NCBI RefSeq assembly: GCF_963678635.1
Contig: NC_087063.1
Coordinates: forward strand, 60,706,759-60,770,758
DNA length: 64,000 bases
Direction: 5' to 3'
DNA from: Symsagittifera roscoffensis
Lineage: Eukaryota; Xenacoelomorpha; Acoela; Convolutidae
A program made the position numbers and the translations under genes. Below are positions 38,750 to 51,031 of the stretch, piece after piece (positions within the stretch are counted from its first letter, which is position 1; each line of letters starts with the position of its first letter). The notes beneath the pieces were generated by a model, which had not been told where the DNA came from, searched no databases, and saw nothing but the letters and a program-made list of their open reading frames with translations.

Positions 38750-39143
38750 TGTCTGTTATTTCAAAGTATTAGCTGTTGGGACCTACAAGAGGCCAGGGAT
38801 TTTATTGAATCGTTATTTCGGCGTTTGTATGACCTGAGATCTGCTAATAATTCCCTTGCTGCAAAATTTTTCATAGGATCTCTAATAGAGTGAGTGTCTA
38901 ACCTAGTCACGTGTCAGATGTTGAATTTCTGAAACAACCACTTTTTTGAAAAAAAAAAGTAAAAAAAAAAATACGAAATTGTCAACATAGCTGTCCAAAG
39001 TATCCTTTGGTGGGAATAAACCATGCTCTTGCCTTTTTTGCAGTTTTTTGTTCGGAGATAAGAGCTTCGGAGGATCTCGTCTGGCTGGTCCAGACAGTGA
39101 AATTGATATTTACAGTGAACTAGCCCGTAAGCTCAAATGGTGA
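38750..39143 (+). pseudogene. Exon-derived paralogue of the RG/acidic-tail gene, copy 2
   Basis: Duplicate of 32245-32574 inside unit 2, at the same position relative to the mariner. It ends with the same codons for YSELARKLKW and a stop at 39141-39143. The part from ~39060 is essentially identical to copy 1, while the exon-like piece upstream has several changes. Confidence 0.55.
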
Positions 39144-42031
39144 AGTAAGCCATTATTTAAGCGAGTACACAACAAAACGACAAGCATTACGAAAGCGAGC
39201 TCAAATCATCAAAGCACTAACTTTTACTAGAGCAAAAAGGTAAAATTCGCAGACGCTTATGGTTTTGGCTGTTTTCACATATTTTATCGCTGAAAATGGC
39301 CCCACTCACAAGTTTGCGTTAAATTTTCAAATTTACAAAAAAATTGAAAGAACTGAGTTCGATTTAAAAAGAAATCTATAGCAAAGATCTAATGCAAACG
39401 TTCAAAACATATTTGTGTTTTATGAGCTTTTTGCAAAACAGATATATTAGCGAGTTAAATTCAAATGGTATAACCAGATCCCATTGGCCCCAAAATAGTC
39501 ACGAGACAGGCCATTGGGCAATACATTGTTGTTTGAAAAGAGTAGTTTGAGAAGTACATTTGTTTTTTTTTAAATGTCAGGTAGGAAACCAGCATCAAAC
39601 ATCTCCATTCCACCATTGGCGACATATTCAAGACTTCACAAATGAGCCGTTTTTATTTTTTTTTTCACTATTTCCGTTTATGAACTAAATTTGAACTCCA
39701 TTTGCATCTAAATTAACTATTTGCATCTAAATTAAATGATATTTAATCGTTGTAATTTGTTATACCAAGCGATAACCTTACAACAAAGCAATTGTTACGA
39801 AAGCAAGTACAAATCCAGGAACCAATCTTACTAGTGCAGGAAGACAAGATTCGACCAACTACTGCAATCACCCTGTGCTCAGCCTGACAATATTGGCTGT
39901 TTTCGAATAATTTAACGCTGAAATTCACCTCCATCCAAAAGTTTGATATAATTCTTCAACTTTCACATTAAGAACTGAAAGAAAAACAGATAAGTTTGAA
40001 TAAAGATCCAAAGCAAAGTTTTCATGCAAGCATGCAACACAAATTGGTTTTTTATTAGCCTTTTGCAAAATGATGTTGAGAAAAATTATGATGTTTGCCC
40101 TTCTAATTCCAGTGAGATAAATCGATGCCACTCGCCATAAAATCATTATATTGTGGTTTGATGCCCATCATTATATTGTGGGTCAGAGAGGTCCAGGAAG
40201 TATTTAATTATCAAAAATTGAACTCATATATACCGAATCAAAAGTGGTGTTGTTTTTAGCTTATTTATTCCATTTCTCAAATTTGGTCAACGATTAAGAT
40301 GATTTTTTGCATCCAAATATAAATGCTAGGAAATCGTCGTACTTAGTTTAACTGAGCGAGTACACTACAACAAAGCGACAAGCATTAGGAAAACCAGCAG
40401 AAATCATCAAAGCTACCCATTTAACTAGAGCAAAAAGATAAAATTCTAGCAACCCGTTCCAACACTGTGCACATAAACTTTTGGCTGTTTTCAATTTTTT
40501 TAAAGCTGAAAATGACCCCCATCCACACTTTCGATGTAAGTTTTCAACTTGACAAAAAAATTGAAAGAATCGAGAGCAATGAAAAAATATCCAAAACGAA
40601 GATCCAATGCAATTATATCAGACGTTTTTGCTTTTTAATAGCATTTCGCAAAACAAATATACAAGCGAAATAAATTCCGTTTGACCTTATAATTCAAATT
40701 GTATAAAATCGATCGCATAGGCCTCAAAATTTTCACGGGATAGACTTTTGTCCGATACATTGTTGTTTCAAGATAAATTCGAGAAGTTCATTTTTTTAGA
40801 TGTCAGAGAGAGAATGTTAATCAAACATCTTCATTCTACCTTTAGCGTCAAAGACGCCCTTCACAATGGAGCTGTTCTTTTTTCTTCTTTTTTTTCCATT
40901 TTTCGTTTTTGATTTAAAATATAACTTTATGCAGCGAATCAATTTTGGTGTTTTGTTGAGCTTTTTCAGTGCATTGCTTAAATTTGAGTCACCGATGAAA
41001 AATCTTGGCTTCTAAATAATATGAATTTTAATTGTTGTAAGTAAGTCAAGTACATAATAATTAAGCGACAAGTTTTACGAAAATAAGTACAAATCATCCA
41101 ATCAAAACACTGGAGAAAGAAGGCAATTTCTAAGCTATTATTGCAAACACTCAGTGCACACTCGTGCCATATTGGCTGTTTCCAAATAATTGAATGCTGA
41201 AAAATTATATCCATCCAAACTGAAAAATCCGAGTTTAATTTGAAAGAAAATCCAAAGCAAAAATCTCATGCAAACATCCAAAACAAATTGGACATTTGTT
41301 AAATTTTTGCCAATCTGTCATAGCGAATTAAATGCTGTTTGCCCACCTAATTCAAGTGGAGGTAAATTGTTCCTGACAATTACCATCTGGGATAGGGAAA
41401 GAATAATTTAAGAAAAGCTATTAGTATGGTCGGGCAATCAATAGACATAGTTTTTAGTAGTTTTAGGGGCATATGGCCGGCTCGAGGCCTCCAACACTTG
41501 CTATCCGACCACAGTTGTGGAAAGACTTGGCTGTTCAATATTAAATGTGTTTTCCAGTTGGTTGGCCGAGACAGCAGAAGTATGATCTTAGATAGAATAA
41601 ACCGAGGAGGCATTAGTACCATCCTCCTCCCTTTTTTCATCAAATTGAAGACTGACTTTTGTTAAACTCGTCGTCCTATCTAATTTTTCACTTACGGCAG
41701 ATAGGTCATCTTCCCTTTGCCATCATTCAAACTCGACTTCTCTTATTTTTCTCCTATGATCCTCAGCTAAGGCCTCCAATTCTAATTCATTTTGCTGCTG
41801 TTTTAACTTCAAAGCTACGCTGGCCTTCCCGGCAAGTTCTTACTACAACTTATTTAATGCGAGATTGCGTTCATCTCAATAGAGTTCTTTGATTCCAATC
41901 CGTATACCGACTCGAACGTGAGCTTGAACTTGAATCATGGCTCGTTTTGTGTTCGATTTCTTAAGAGCTACATTTGACCTTTTGGACCCCGTGCCTCCAA
42001 TTTGAAGCGAATCCTAGTGTCGCCAGCTACT

Positions 42032-42394
42032 TCATTTTGGAGTCTTTTCTTCAGTCTCATTTACTTCTGATTTTTCTAAACAAAATTTATAAATTTCAGC
42101 CTCCTGTAAAATCTTACTACTAGTCTTTGTTAATTTGTGGAGCCAAAGATCTTGTTTTGGTATGTATTTGTGGGGGTGTTCGGCTTTTCCAGCCAATTGA
42201 ATGATTTCCTCATTTTTTTCAATTGCCTGTTTCATTAAAGTTTTGCGTTTTTTGATAACTGTCTCGATTTTTGTCGAGCAGCTTTGATTTTCAATGTGTT
42301 TTAGTACGAGAGCATTGCATTTGTAAAGATCTTTTTCTGTGGAGTCTCTGTTTTCAAACAATTTATTTAATCTTTTTTGTATCTTTTCATCCAT
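42032..42394 (-). CDS. Gag-like coiled-coil ORF, copy 2
   Basis: 120 aa, a near-identical copy of 35464-35826 with a few substitutions, for example Ala to Thr in DSTEKD. It lies ~6,568 bp downstream of copy 1 and has the same disrupted continuation on the minus strand. Confidence 0.4.
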   Translation of the reverse strand: MDEKIQKRLNKLFENRDSTEKDLYKCNALVLKHIENQSCSTKIETVIKKRKTLMKQAIEKNEEIIQLAGKAEHPHKYIPKQDLWLHKLTKTSSKILQEAEIYKFCLEKSEVNETEEKTPK

Positions 42395-42789
42395 GCTTTT
42401 AGCGAATCTCTTTGCTAGATGCTCAGTGAATTACAAACGAAGCTTAAAAGAATAATTTATTTTTGTATGGCATAAACAATCAACTACTACGACTTTAACA
42501 ACCCATTTATTTACGATTAATTTTACAAAGATAATTGTGACTTGAAAACTTTTGAGTTCAAGGAAGCTCAAAAGCTGACTGGCAAGCTCGAGAGGGGCTC
42601 AGTATACGAGCGGAAAGATGTCTCGAAGACGAAAAAGGAGACAACTTGCGAATTAGCTAAAATGGAGACCATGAAGATTCAAGCTATCAATGAACAGGCC
42701 TTATATGTTCCTTGCTTATTAAAGCAAGCGCTAAAGACCTTGAAATTTCGCAGTCTTTTTTAAATTACGAGAATGTTATCACAGACAGC

Positions 42790-43419
42790 TTAACTTTCAG
42801 GGGTAATAACTTGACTACCTAAAGCCTCTGCCTTAAGCCTGTTTTGTATGGCTTTTCGGTTTTTAAGTGGTAAACAATTCTGTTTCCTACGAGTTTTGAG
42901 GGCACTGAGGCTAGCACTGTAACGCCTCAAGAAGAGGAAATTCTTTAACTGAAGACGAGGGGGCTGGTGAAGATCCTTGTACTTCTCAAGGAGTACCTGG
43001 TCCTTAGCTTTACGCTTAGAAATGAAGTCTTTCACCAAGTTAAGCACGAGAATACCTGTTCTAACTAATTGCTTCTCTATATTTTCAGTACCGCTCCGTT
43101 GGCAGTAAACTATTGCACAAATGTTTAGCTTGTACCCTAATAACAAATTTGTAACTTGCAAAGTACTTAGTCTACGGTTAGTGTTACTGCTATGTTTTCT
43201 TTTGGATTTATTAATGGCGTCGTACCAAATGACAAGGTGGGTTCGTGGCGATAGAAAGTGATGCAGATAGAACTGAATAGTCTTCTGCGAGGCCTTAGCG
43301 TTGAAGTTCGAACTAAAACCGGGTTTCGTGAAGCAAGTCTTTTTTATGCGCTTTTGAGACGGTGCGGAAAGTGTGCGAACCGCGTGACGTAACAAACTAG
43401 CTCCTAGGATGAACACCAT
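42790..43419 (-). CDS. ~209-aa protein of unrecognised family, array copy 1 (possible SGNH-like fold)
   Basis: The frame opens after a TGA and its first ATG is 43419. It begins MVFILGASLLRHA, a hydrophobic strand followed by G-A-S, reminiscent of the GDS nucleophile block of SGNH hydrolases. HLVIWYDAIN (residues ~80-90) sits where the third block would be. The C-terminal third is strongly basic (KTRRKQNCLPLKNRKAIQNRLK). The catalytic reading is speculative because the GDS Asp and a clear DxxH are not seen. A diverged relative exists at 55130-55521, where the IW-D strand and the TGIL...SKRK end are conserved, so this is an older family and not a random ORF. It may be part of a mobile element. 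Confidence 0.55.
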   Translation of the reverse strand: MVFILGASLLRHAVRTLSAPSQKRIKKTCFTKPGFSSNFNAKASQKTIQFYLHHFLSPRTHLVIWYDAINKSKRKHSSNTNRRLSTLQVTNLLLGYKLNICAIVYCQRSGTENIEKQLVRTGILVLNLVKDFISKRKAKDQVLLEKYKDLHQPPRLQLKNFLFLRRYSASLSALKTRRKQNCLPLKNRKAIQNRLKAEALGSQVITPES

Positions 43420-45896
43420 ACGCACACCAACTCAGGTGTCTTACCAAATGGGATTGGGAATTAAGTAGGTCGATTGAGTAGGTCCTAAGTAACTCCTACA
43501 ACACACAAAGAAAAAACTGAGGCTGAAAAAAATGAAACGTATTATCACCCTACCAGACCACTTAACATAACAGCGAAACCACCTAATCGATAGACTTATG
43601 AGAGGAACGGGGTGTGTTTTAATCGTTACCAAGAGGGTGAGGAGTCAGGCAAGTCGGTTGAATTCACACAACACACGGAAAAATCTGAGCCTGAAAAAAC
43701 TTAGCTTAATTTGCCTGATTTCACACTAACAGACCACCTAACTCGTGTTTGATATCAACTACAGCAAAGTTTTACTGATTTTTCGGGGTACTTTTTGGAA
43801 TATTTTTGCCGAAAATTGAGGTTTTTTCCCAAAGTTTTTTAAAGTTTTTAGTCAGCGGGTTCGAGTTATTCACTTGTTCGTTGTGTATGTTCCGATCACA
43901 AGGATCTTGAGACCCTGAAAATTTTAGTCAAAAATTTTGGTATCGAGAAAAAAACTAGATTAATTTGTCCTCGTACCAATTGCACATATTTCAGTTTCGA
44001 GAAAAAGTAGTACTCTGGTTTAAGAACAAAATATTTGGTATCGAGAAAATTTTAGAGCTCGGAGCTCGCTTTGAGTCGGAAAAGAATATAGAACATCTTT
44101 TTCAATTTGATAGCATCAAGTTTTAAAAAATTTGTGGGACAAGTTTTGAAGACGGAGCGATCACCGGGAAAAATCCGAAAACTCAGCTCCACGTCGATCA
44201 AAAATTCACAATCAGAATACCTGAAAAGGCCTGTGCGTCTGCTTTTTCGGATGTCGGCTTAAAGGCGCATCGACTGCACCCAAAACTTTCGGCCAACGTC
44301 TGCATCAAAGCTACCCATTTAACTAGAGCAAAAAGATGAAATTCTAGCAACCCATTCCAACACTGTGCACATAAACTTTTGGCAGTTTTCAATTTTTTTA
44401 AAGCTGAAAATGACCCCCATCCACACTTTCGATGTAAGTTTTCAACTTGGCAAAAAAATTGAAAGAATCGAGAGCAATGAAAAAATATCCAAAACAAAGA
44501 TCCAATGCAGTTATATCAGACGTTTTTGCTTTTTAGAAGTATTTGGCAAAACAGATATACAAGCGAAATAAATTCCGTTTGGCCTTATAATTCAAATTGT
44601 ATAAATCGATCGCATAGGCCTCAAAATTTTCAAGGGATAAACTTTTGTCCGATACATTGTTGTTTGAAGACAAATTCGAGAAGTTCATTTTTTTAGATGT
44701 CAGAGAGAGAATGTTAATCAAACATCTTCATTCTACCATTAGCGTCAAAGACAGGACTTCACTATGGAGCTGTTCTTTTTTCTTTTTTTTCCTTTTTTGG
44801 TTTTTGATTTAAAATATAACTTTATGCAGCGAATCAATTTTGGTGTTTTGTTGAGCTTTTCCAGTGAATTGCTTAAATTTGAGTCACCGATGAAAAATCT
44901 TGGCTTCTAAATAATATGAATTTTAATTGTTGTTAATAAGTCGAGTACAAATCATCCAAAATCTGGAGAAAGAAGGCAACTTTTAAGCAGTTATTGCAAA
45001 CACTCAGTGCACACTCGTGCCATATTGGCTGTTTCCAAATAATTGAATGCTGAAAATGATATCCATCCAAAGTGAAAAATCTGAGTTTAATTTGAAAGAA
45101 AATCCAAAGCAAAAATCTCATGCTTTGGATCTCATGCAAAACAAATTGGACATTTGTTAAATTTTTGCCAAATCTGTAATAGCGAATTAAATGCTGTTTG
45201 CCCCTTAATTCAAGTGGAGGTAAATTGTTCCCGACAAATACCATCTGGGATAGGGAAAGAATAACTTAAGAAAAGCTATTAGTATGGTCGGGCAATCAAT
45301 AGACATAGTTTTCAGTAGTTTTAGGGGCATATGGCTGGCTCGAGGCCTCCAACACTTGCTATCCGACCACTGTTGTGGAAAGACTTGGCTGTTCAATATT
45401 AAATGTGTTTTCCGGTTGGTTGGCCGAGACAGCAGAAGTATGATCTTTGATAGAATAAACCGAGGAGGCATTAGTACCATCCTCCTCTCTTTTTTCATCA
45501 AATTGAAGACTGACTTTTGTTAAACTCGCCGTCCTATCTAATTTTTCACTTACGGCAGATAGGTCATCTTCCCTTTGCAATCATTCAAACTAGACTTCTC
45601 TTATTTTTCTCCTATGATCCTCAGCTAAGGCCTCCAATTCTAATTCATTTTGCTGCTGTTTTAACTTCAAAGCTACGCTGGCCTTCCCGGCAAGTTCTTA
45701 CTACAACTTATTCAATGCGAGATTGCGTTCATCTCAATAGAGTTCTTTGATTCCAATCCGTATACCGACTCGAACGTTAGCTTGAACTTGAATCATGGCT
45801 CGTTTTGTGTTCGATTTCTTAAGAGCTACATTTTACCTTTTGGACCCCGTGCCTCCAGTTTGAAGCGAAGATTTAGACCTAGTGTCGCCAGCTACT

Positions 45897-46259
45897 TCAT
45901 TTTTGAGTCTTTTCTTCAGTCTCATTTACTTCTGATTTTTCTAAACAAAATTTATAAATTTCAGCCTCCTGTAAAGTCTTACTACTAGTTTTTGTTAATT
46001 TGTGGAGCCAAAGATCTTGTTTTGGTATGTATTTGTCGGTGTGTTCGGCTTTTCCAGCCAATTGAATGATTTCCTCATTTTTTTCAATTGCCTGTTTCAT
46101 TAAAGTTTTGCATTTTTTGATGAACGTCTCGATTTTTGTCGAGCAGCTTTGATTTTCAATGTGTTTTAGTACGAGAGCATGGCATTTGTAAAGATCTTTT
46201 TCTGTGGAGTCTCTGTTTTCAAACAATTTATTTAATCTTTTTTGTATCTTTTCATCCAT
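45897..46259 (-). CDS. Gag-like coiled-coil ORF, copy 3
   Basis: 120 aa, intact, in the second 3.8-kb unit. It differs from copy 2 by a handful of residues (for example KKCKTL and EHTDKY). The downstream Glu-rich helical segment on the minus strand is open from 45580 to 45359. Confidence 0.4.
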   Translation of the reverse strand: MDEKIQKRLNKLFENRDSTEKDLYKCHALVLKHIENQSCSTKIETFIKKCKTLMKQAIEKNEEIIQLAGKAEHTDKYIPKQDLWLHKLTKTSSKTLQEAEIYKFCLEKSEVNETEEKTQK

Positions 46260-46654
46260 GCTTTTAGCGAATCTCTTTGCTAGATGCTCAGTGAATTACA
46301 AACGAAGCTTAAAAGAATAATTTATTTTTGTATGGCATAAACAATCAACTACTACGACTTTAACAACCCATTTATTTACGATTAATTTTACAAAGATAAT
46401 TGTGACTTGAAAACTTTTGAGTTCAAGGAAGCTCAAAAGCTGACTGGCAAGCTCGAGAGGGGCTCAGTATACGAGCGGAAAGATGTCTCGAAGACGAAAA
46501 AGGAGACAACTTGCGAATTAGCTAAAATGGAGACCATGAAGATTCAAGCTATCAATGAACAGGCCTTATATGTTCCTTGCTTATTAAAACAAGCGCTAAA
46601 GACCTTGAAATTTCGCAGTCTTTATTAAATTACGAGAATGTTATCACAGAAAGC

Positions 46655-47284
46655 TTAACTTTCAGGGGTAATAACTTGACTACCTAAAGCCTCTGCCTTA
46701 AGCCTGTTTTGTATGGCTTTTCGGTTTTTAAGTGGTAAACAATTCTGTTTCCTACGAGTTTTGAGGGCACTGAGGCTAGCACTGTAACGCCTCAAGAAGA
46801 GGAAATTCTTTAACTGAAGACGAGGGGGCTGGTGAAGATCATTGTACTTCTCAAGGAGTACCTGGTCCTTAGCTTTACGTTTAGAAATGAAGTCTTTCAC
46901 CAAGTTAAGCACGAGAATACCTGTTCTAACTAATTGCTTCTCTATATCCTCAGTACCGCTCCGTTGGCAGTAAACTATTGCACAAATGTTTAGCTTGTAC
47001 CCTAATAACAAATTTGTAACTTGCTCAGTACTTAGTCTACGGTTAGTGTTACTGCTATGTTTTCTTATGGAATTATTAATGGCGTCGTACCAAATGACAA
47101 GGTGGGTTCGTGACGATAGAAAGTGATGCAGATAGAACTGAATAGTCTTCTGCGAGGCCTTAGCGTTGAAGTTCGAACTAAAACCGGGTTTCGTGAAGCA
47201 AGTCTTTTTCATGCGCTTTTGAGACGGTGCGGAAAGTGTGCGAACGGCGTGACGTAACGAACTAGCTCCTAGGATGAACACCAT
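46655..47284 (-). CDS. ~209-aa protein of unrecognised family, array copy 2
   Basis: Same length and frame as the copy at 42790-43419 with about ten substitutions (for example INNSIRKH for INKSKRKH, LSTEQV for LSTLQV). The frame is intact. The two intact copies differ mainly by scattered substitutions without stops, which is weak evidence for constraint or simply recent duplication. Confidence 0.55.
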   Translation of the reverse strand: MVFILGASSLRHAVRTLSAPSQKRMKKTCFTKPGFSSNFNAKASQKTIQFYLHHFLSSRTHLVIWYDAINNSIRKHSSNTNRRLSTEQVTNLLLGYKLNICAIVYCQRSGTEDIEKQLVRTGILVLNLVKDFISKRKAKDQVLLEKYNDLHQPPRLQLKNFLFLRRYSASLSALKTRRKQNCLPLKNRKAIQNRLKAEALGSQVITPES

Positions 47285-49617
47285 ACGCACACCAACTCAG
47301 GTGTCTTACCAAATGGTATTGGGAATTAAGTAGGTCGATTGAGTAGGTCCTACAACACACAAAGAAAAAACTGAGGCTGAAAAAACTTAGCTTAATTTGC
47401 CTGACTTCACACTAACAGACCTCCTAACTCGGGTTTGATATCAACTACAGCAAAGTTTTACTGATTTTTGGGGGTACTTTTTTTGGAATATTGTTGCCAA
47501 AAATTGCGATTTTTTTCCCAAAATTTTTTACAGTTTTTAGTCAGCGGGTTCGAGTTATTCACATGTTCGTTGTGTATGTTCCGATCACAAGGATCTTGAG
47601 TCCCTGAAAATTTTAGTCAAAAATTTTGGTATCGAGAAAAAAACTAGAATAATTTGTCTACGTACCAATTGCACATATTTCAGTTTCGAGAAAATGTAGT
47701 ACTCTGGTTTAAGAACAAAATATTTGGTATCGAGAAAGTTTTAGAGCTCGGAGCTCGCTTTGAGTCGGAAAAGAATATAGAACATCTTTTTCAATTTGAT
47801 AGCATCAAGTTTTAAAAAATTTGTCGGACAAGTTTTGCGGACTGAGCGATCACCGGGAACAAATCCGAAAACTCAGCTCCACGTCGACCAAAAATTCACA
47901 ATCAGAATACCTGAAAAGGCCTGTGCGTCTGCTTTTTCGGATGTAGGCTTAAAGGCTCATCGACTGCACCCAACACTTTCGGCCAACGTCTGCATCAAAG
48001 CTACCCATTTAACTAGAGCAAAAAGATAAAATTCTAGCAACCCATTCCAACACTGTGCACATAAACTTTTGGCTGTTTTCAATTTTTTTAAAGCTGAAAA
48101 TGACCCCCATCCACACTTTCGATGTAAGTTTTCAACTTGGCAAAAAAATTGAAAGAATCGAGAGCAATGAAAAAAATATCCAAAACAAAGATCCAATGCA
48201 ATTATATCAGACGTTTTTGCTTTTTAGAAGCATTTCGCAAAACAGATATACAAGCGAAATAAATTCCGTTTGGCCTTATAATTCAAATTGTATAAATCGA
48301 TCGCATAGGCCTCAAAATTTTCAAGGGATAGACTTTTGTCCGATACATTGTTGTTTGAAGACAAATTCGAGAAGTTCATTTTTTTAGATGTCAGAGAGAG
48401 AATGTTAATCAAACATCTTCATTCTACCATTAGCGTCAAAGACAGGACTTCCTTATGGAGCTGTTCTTTTTTCTTTTTTTTCCTTTTTCGTTTTTGATTT
48501 AAAATATAACTTTATGCAGCGAATCAATTTTGGTGTTTTGTTGAGCTTTTTCAGTGCATTGCTTAAATATGAGTCACCGATGAAAAATCTTGGCTTCTAA
48601 ATAATATGAATTTTAATTGTTGTTAATAAGTCGAGTACATAAAAATTAAGCGACAAGTTTTACGAAAACAAGTACAAATCATCCAATCAAAACGCTGGAG
48701 AAAGAAGGCAACTTTTAAGCAATTATTGCAAACACTCAGTGCACACTCGTGCCATATTGGCTGTTTCCAAATAATTGAATGCTGAAAATGATATCCATCC
48801 AAACGGAAAAATCTGAGTTTAATGTGAAAGCAGATCCAAAGCAAAAATCTCATGGAAACATCCAAAACAAATTGGACATTTGTTAGATTTTTGCTAATCT
48901 GTAATAGCGAATTAAATGCTGTTTGCCTACTCAATTCAAGTGGAGGCAAATTGTTCCTGACAATTACCATCTGGGATAGGGAAAGAATAATTTAAGAAAA
49001 GCTATTAGTATGGTCGGGCAATCAATAGACATAGTTTTTAGTAGGTTTAGGGGCATATGGCCGGCTCGAGGCCTCCAACACTTGCTATCCGACCACAGTT
49101 GTGGAAAGACTTGGCTGTTCAATATTAAATGTGTTTTCCGGTTGGTTGGCCGAGACAGCAGAAGTATGATCTTTGATAGAATAAACCGAGGAGGCATTAG
49201 TACCATCCTCCTCCCTTTTTTCATCAAATTGAAGACTGACTTTTGTTAAACTCGCCGTCCTATCTAATTTTTCACTTACGGCAGATAGGTCATCTTCCCT
49301 TTGCCATCATTCAAACTCGACTTCTCTTATTTTTCTCCTATGATCCTAAGGCCTCCAATTCTAATTCATTTTGCTGCTGTTTTAACTTCAAAGCTACGCT
49401 GGCCTTCCCGGCAAGTTCTTACTACAACTTATTCAATGCGAGATTGCGTTCATCTCAATAGAGTTCTTTGATTCCAATCCGTATACCGACTGGAACATGA
49501 GCTTGAACTTGAATCATGGCTCGTTTTGTGTTCGATTTCTTAAGAGCTACAATTGACCTTTTGGAACCCGTGCCTCCAATTTGAAGCAAAGATTTAGACC
49601 TAGTGTCGCCAGCTACT

Positions 49618-49978
49618 TCATTTTTGAGTCTTTTCTTCAATCTCATTTACTTCTGATTTTTCTAAACAAAATTTATTAATTTCAACCTCCTGTAAAATCT
49701 TACTACTAGTCTTTGTTAATTTGTGGAGCCAAAGATCTTGTTTTGGTATGTATTTGTCGGGGTGTTCGGCTTTTCCAGCCAATTGAATGATTTCCTCATT
49801 TTTGTCAATTGCCTGTTTCATTAAAGAACCTCGGGATTGCCTCATTAAAGTTAAGCTTTTTTTGATAACTGTCTCGATTTTTGTCGAGCAGCTTTGATTT
49901 TCAATGTGTTTTAGTACCAGAGCATGGCATTTGTAAAGATCTTTTTCTGTGGAGTCTCTGTTTTCAAACAACTTATTT
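49618..49978 (-). pseudogene. Gag-like coiled-coil ORF, copy 4, broken
   Basis: The third codon after the original ATG is TAA (ATGGATTAA on the minus strand at ~50003-49995). A short insertion near 49828-49850 adds codons around KKSLTLMRQSRGSLMK. The frame from 49971 otherwise matches the other copies. Confidence 0.5.
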
Positions 49979-50399
49979 AAACTTTTTTGTATCTTTTAAT
50001 CCATGCTTTTAGCGAATCTCTTTGCTAGATGCTCATTGAATTACAAACGAAGCTTAAAAGAATAATTTATTTTTGAATTGCATAAACAATCAACTACTAC
50101 GACACTAACAACCCATTTATTTACGATTAATTTTACAAAGATAATTGTGACTTGAAAACTTTTGAGTTTAAGGAAGCTCAAAAGCTGACTGGCTAGCTCG
50201 AGAGGGGCTCAGTATACGAGCGGAAAGATGTCTCGAAGACGAAAAAGGAGACAACTTGCGAATTAGCTAAAATGGAGACTATGAAGGTTCAAGCTATCAA
50301 TGAACAGGCCTTATATGTTCCTTGCTTATTAAAACAAGCGCTAAAGACTTTGAAATTTTGCAGTCTTTATTAAATTACGAGAATGTTATCACAGAAAGC

Positions 50400-51031
50400 T
50401 TAACTTTCAGGGGTAATAACTTGACTACCTAAAGCCTCTGCCTTAAACCTGTTTTGTATGGCTTTTCGGTTTTTAAGTGAAAAACGATTCTGTTTCCTAC
50501 GAGTTTTGAGGGCACTGAGGCTAGCACTGTAACGCCTCAAGAAGAGGAAAGTCTTTAACTGAAGACGAGGGGGCTGGTGAAGATCCTTGTACTTCTCAAG
50601 GAGTACCTGGTCCTTAGCTTTACGCTTAGAAATGAAAGTCTTTCACCAAGTTAAAGCACGAGAATACCTGTTCTAACTAATTGCTTCTCTATATCCTCAG
50701 TACCGCTCCGTTGGCAGTAAACTATTGCACAAATGTTTAGCTTGTAGCCTGATAACAAATTTGTAACTTGCTCAGTACTTAGTCTACGGTTAGTGTTACT
50801 GCTATGTTTTCTTATGGAAATATTAATGTTGTCGCACCAAATGACAAGGTGGGTTCGTGACGATAGAAAGTGATGCAGATAGAACTGTATATTCTTCTGC
50901 GAGGCCTTAGCGTTGAAGTTAGAACTAAAACCGGGTTTCGTGAAGCAAGTCTTTTTCATGCGCTTTTAAGACGGTGCGGAAAGTGTGCGAACCGCGTGAT
51001 GTAACGAACTAGCTCCTAGGATGAACACCAT
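50400..51031 (-). pseudogene. ~209-aa family, array copy 3, disrupted
   Basis: Relative to the two intact copies there is a nonsense change (CAA to TAA just after the residues APS, near 50970) and two single-base insertions near 50637 and 50655. The middle 102 codons remain readable. The copy is therefore non-functional. Confidence 0.75.

Larger units (their letters stand above)
35906..42470. repeat. Unit 2 of the ~6.57-kb tandem duplication
   Basis: Homologous to 29333-35905. By eye, 35906-38640 is about 93-95% identical to unit 1, while ~39060-40260 is almost identical. A ~220-bp inverted piece of the gag-like ORF is inserted at ~36150-36370, with its coding sense on the plus strand. The unit passes into the 3.8-kb array at its 3' end. 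Confidence 0.85.

Noticed and set aside
42542-42763. 73-codon plus-strand ORF next to the ~209-aa ORF, repeated at 46407
   Set aside because: It has no ATG start (TTG), is broken in the third unit by a TAG, and has no known domain. It is charged and could be an exon, but the evidence is too weak to call.
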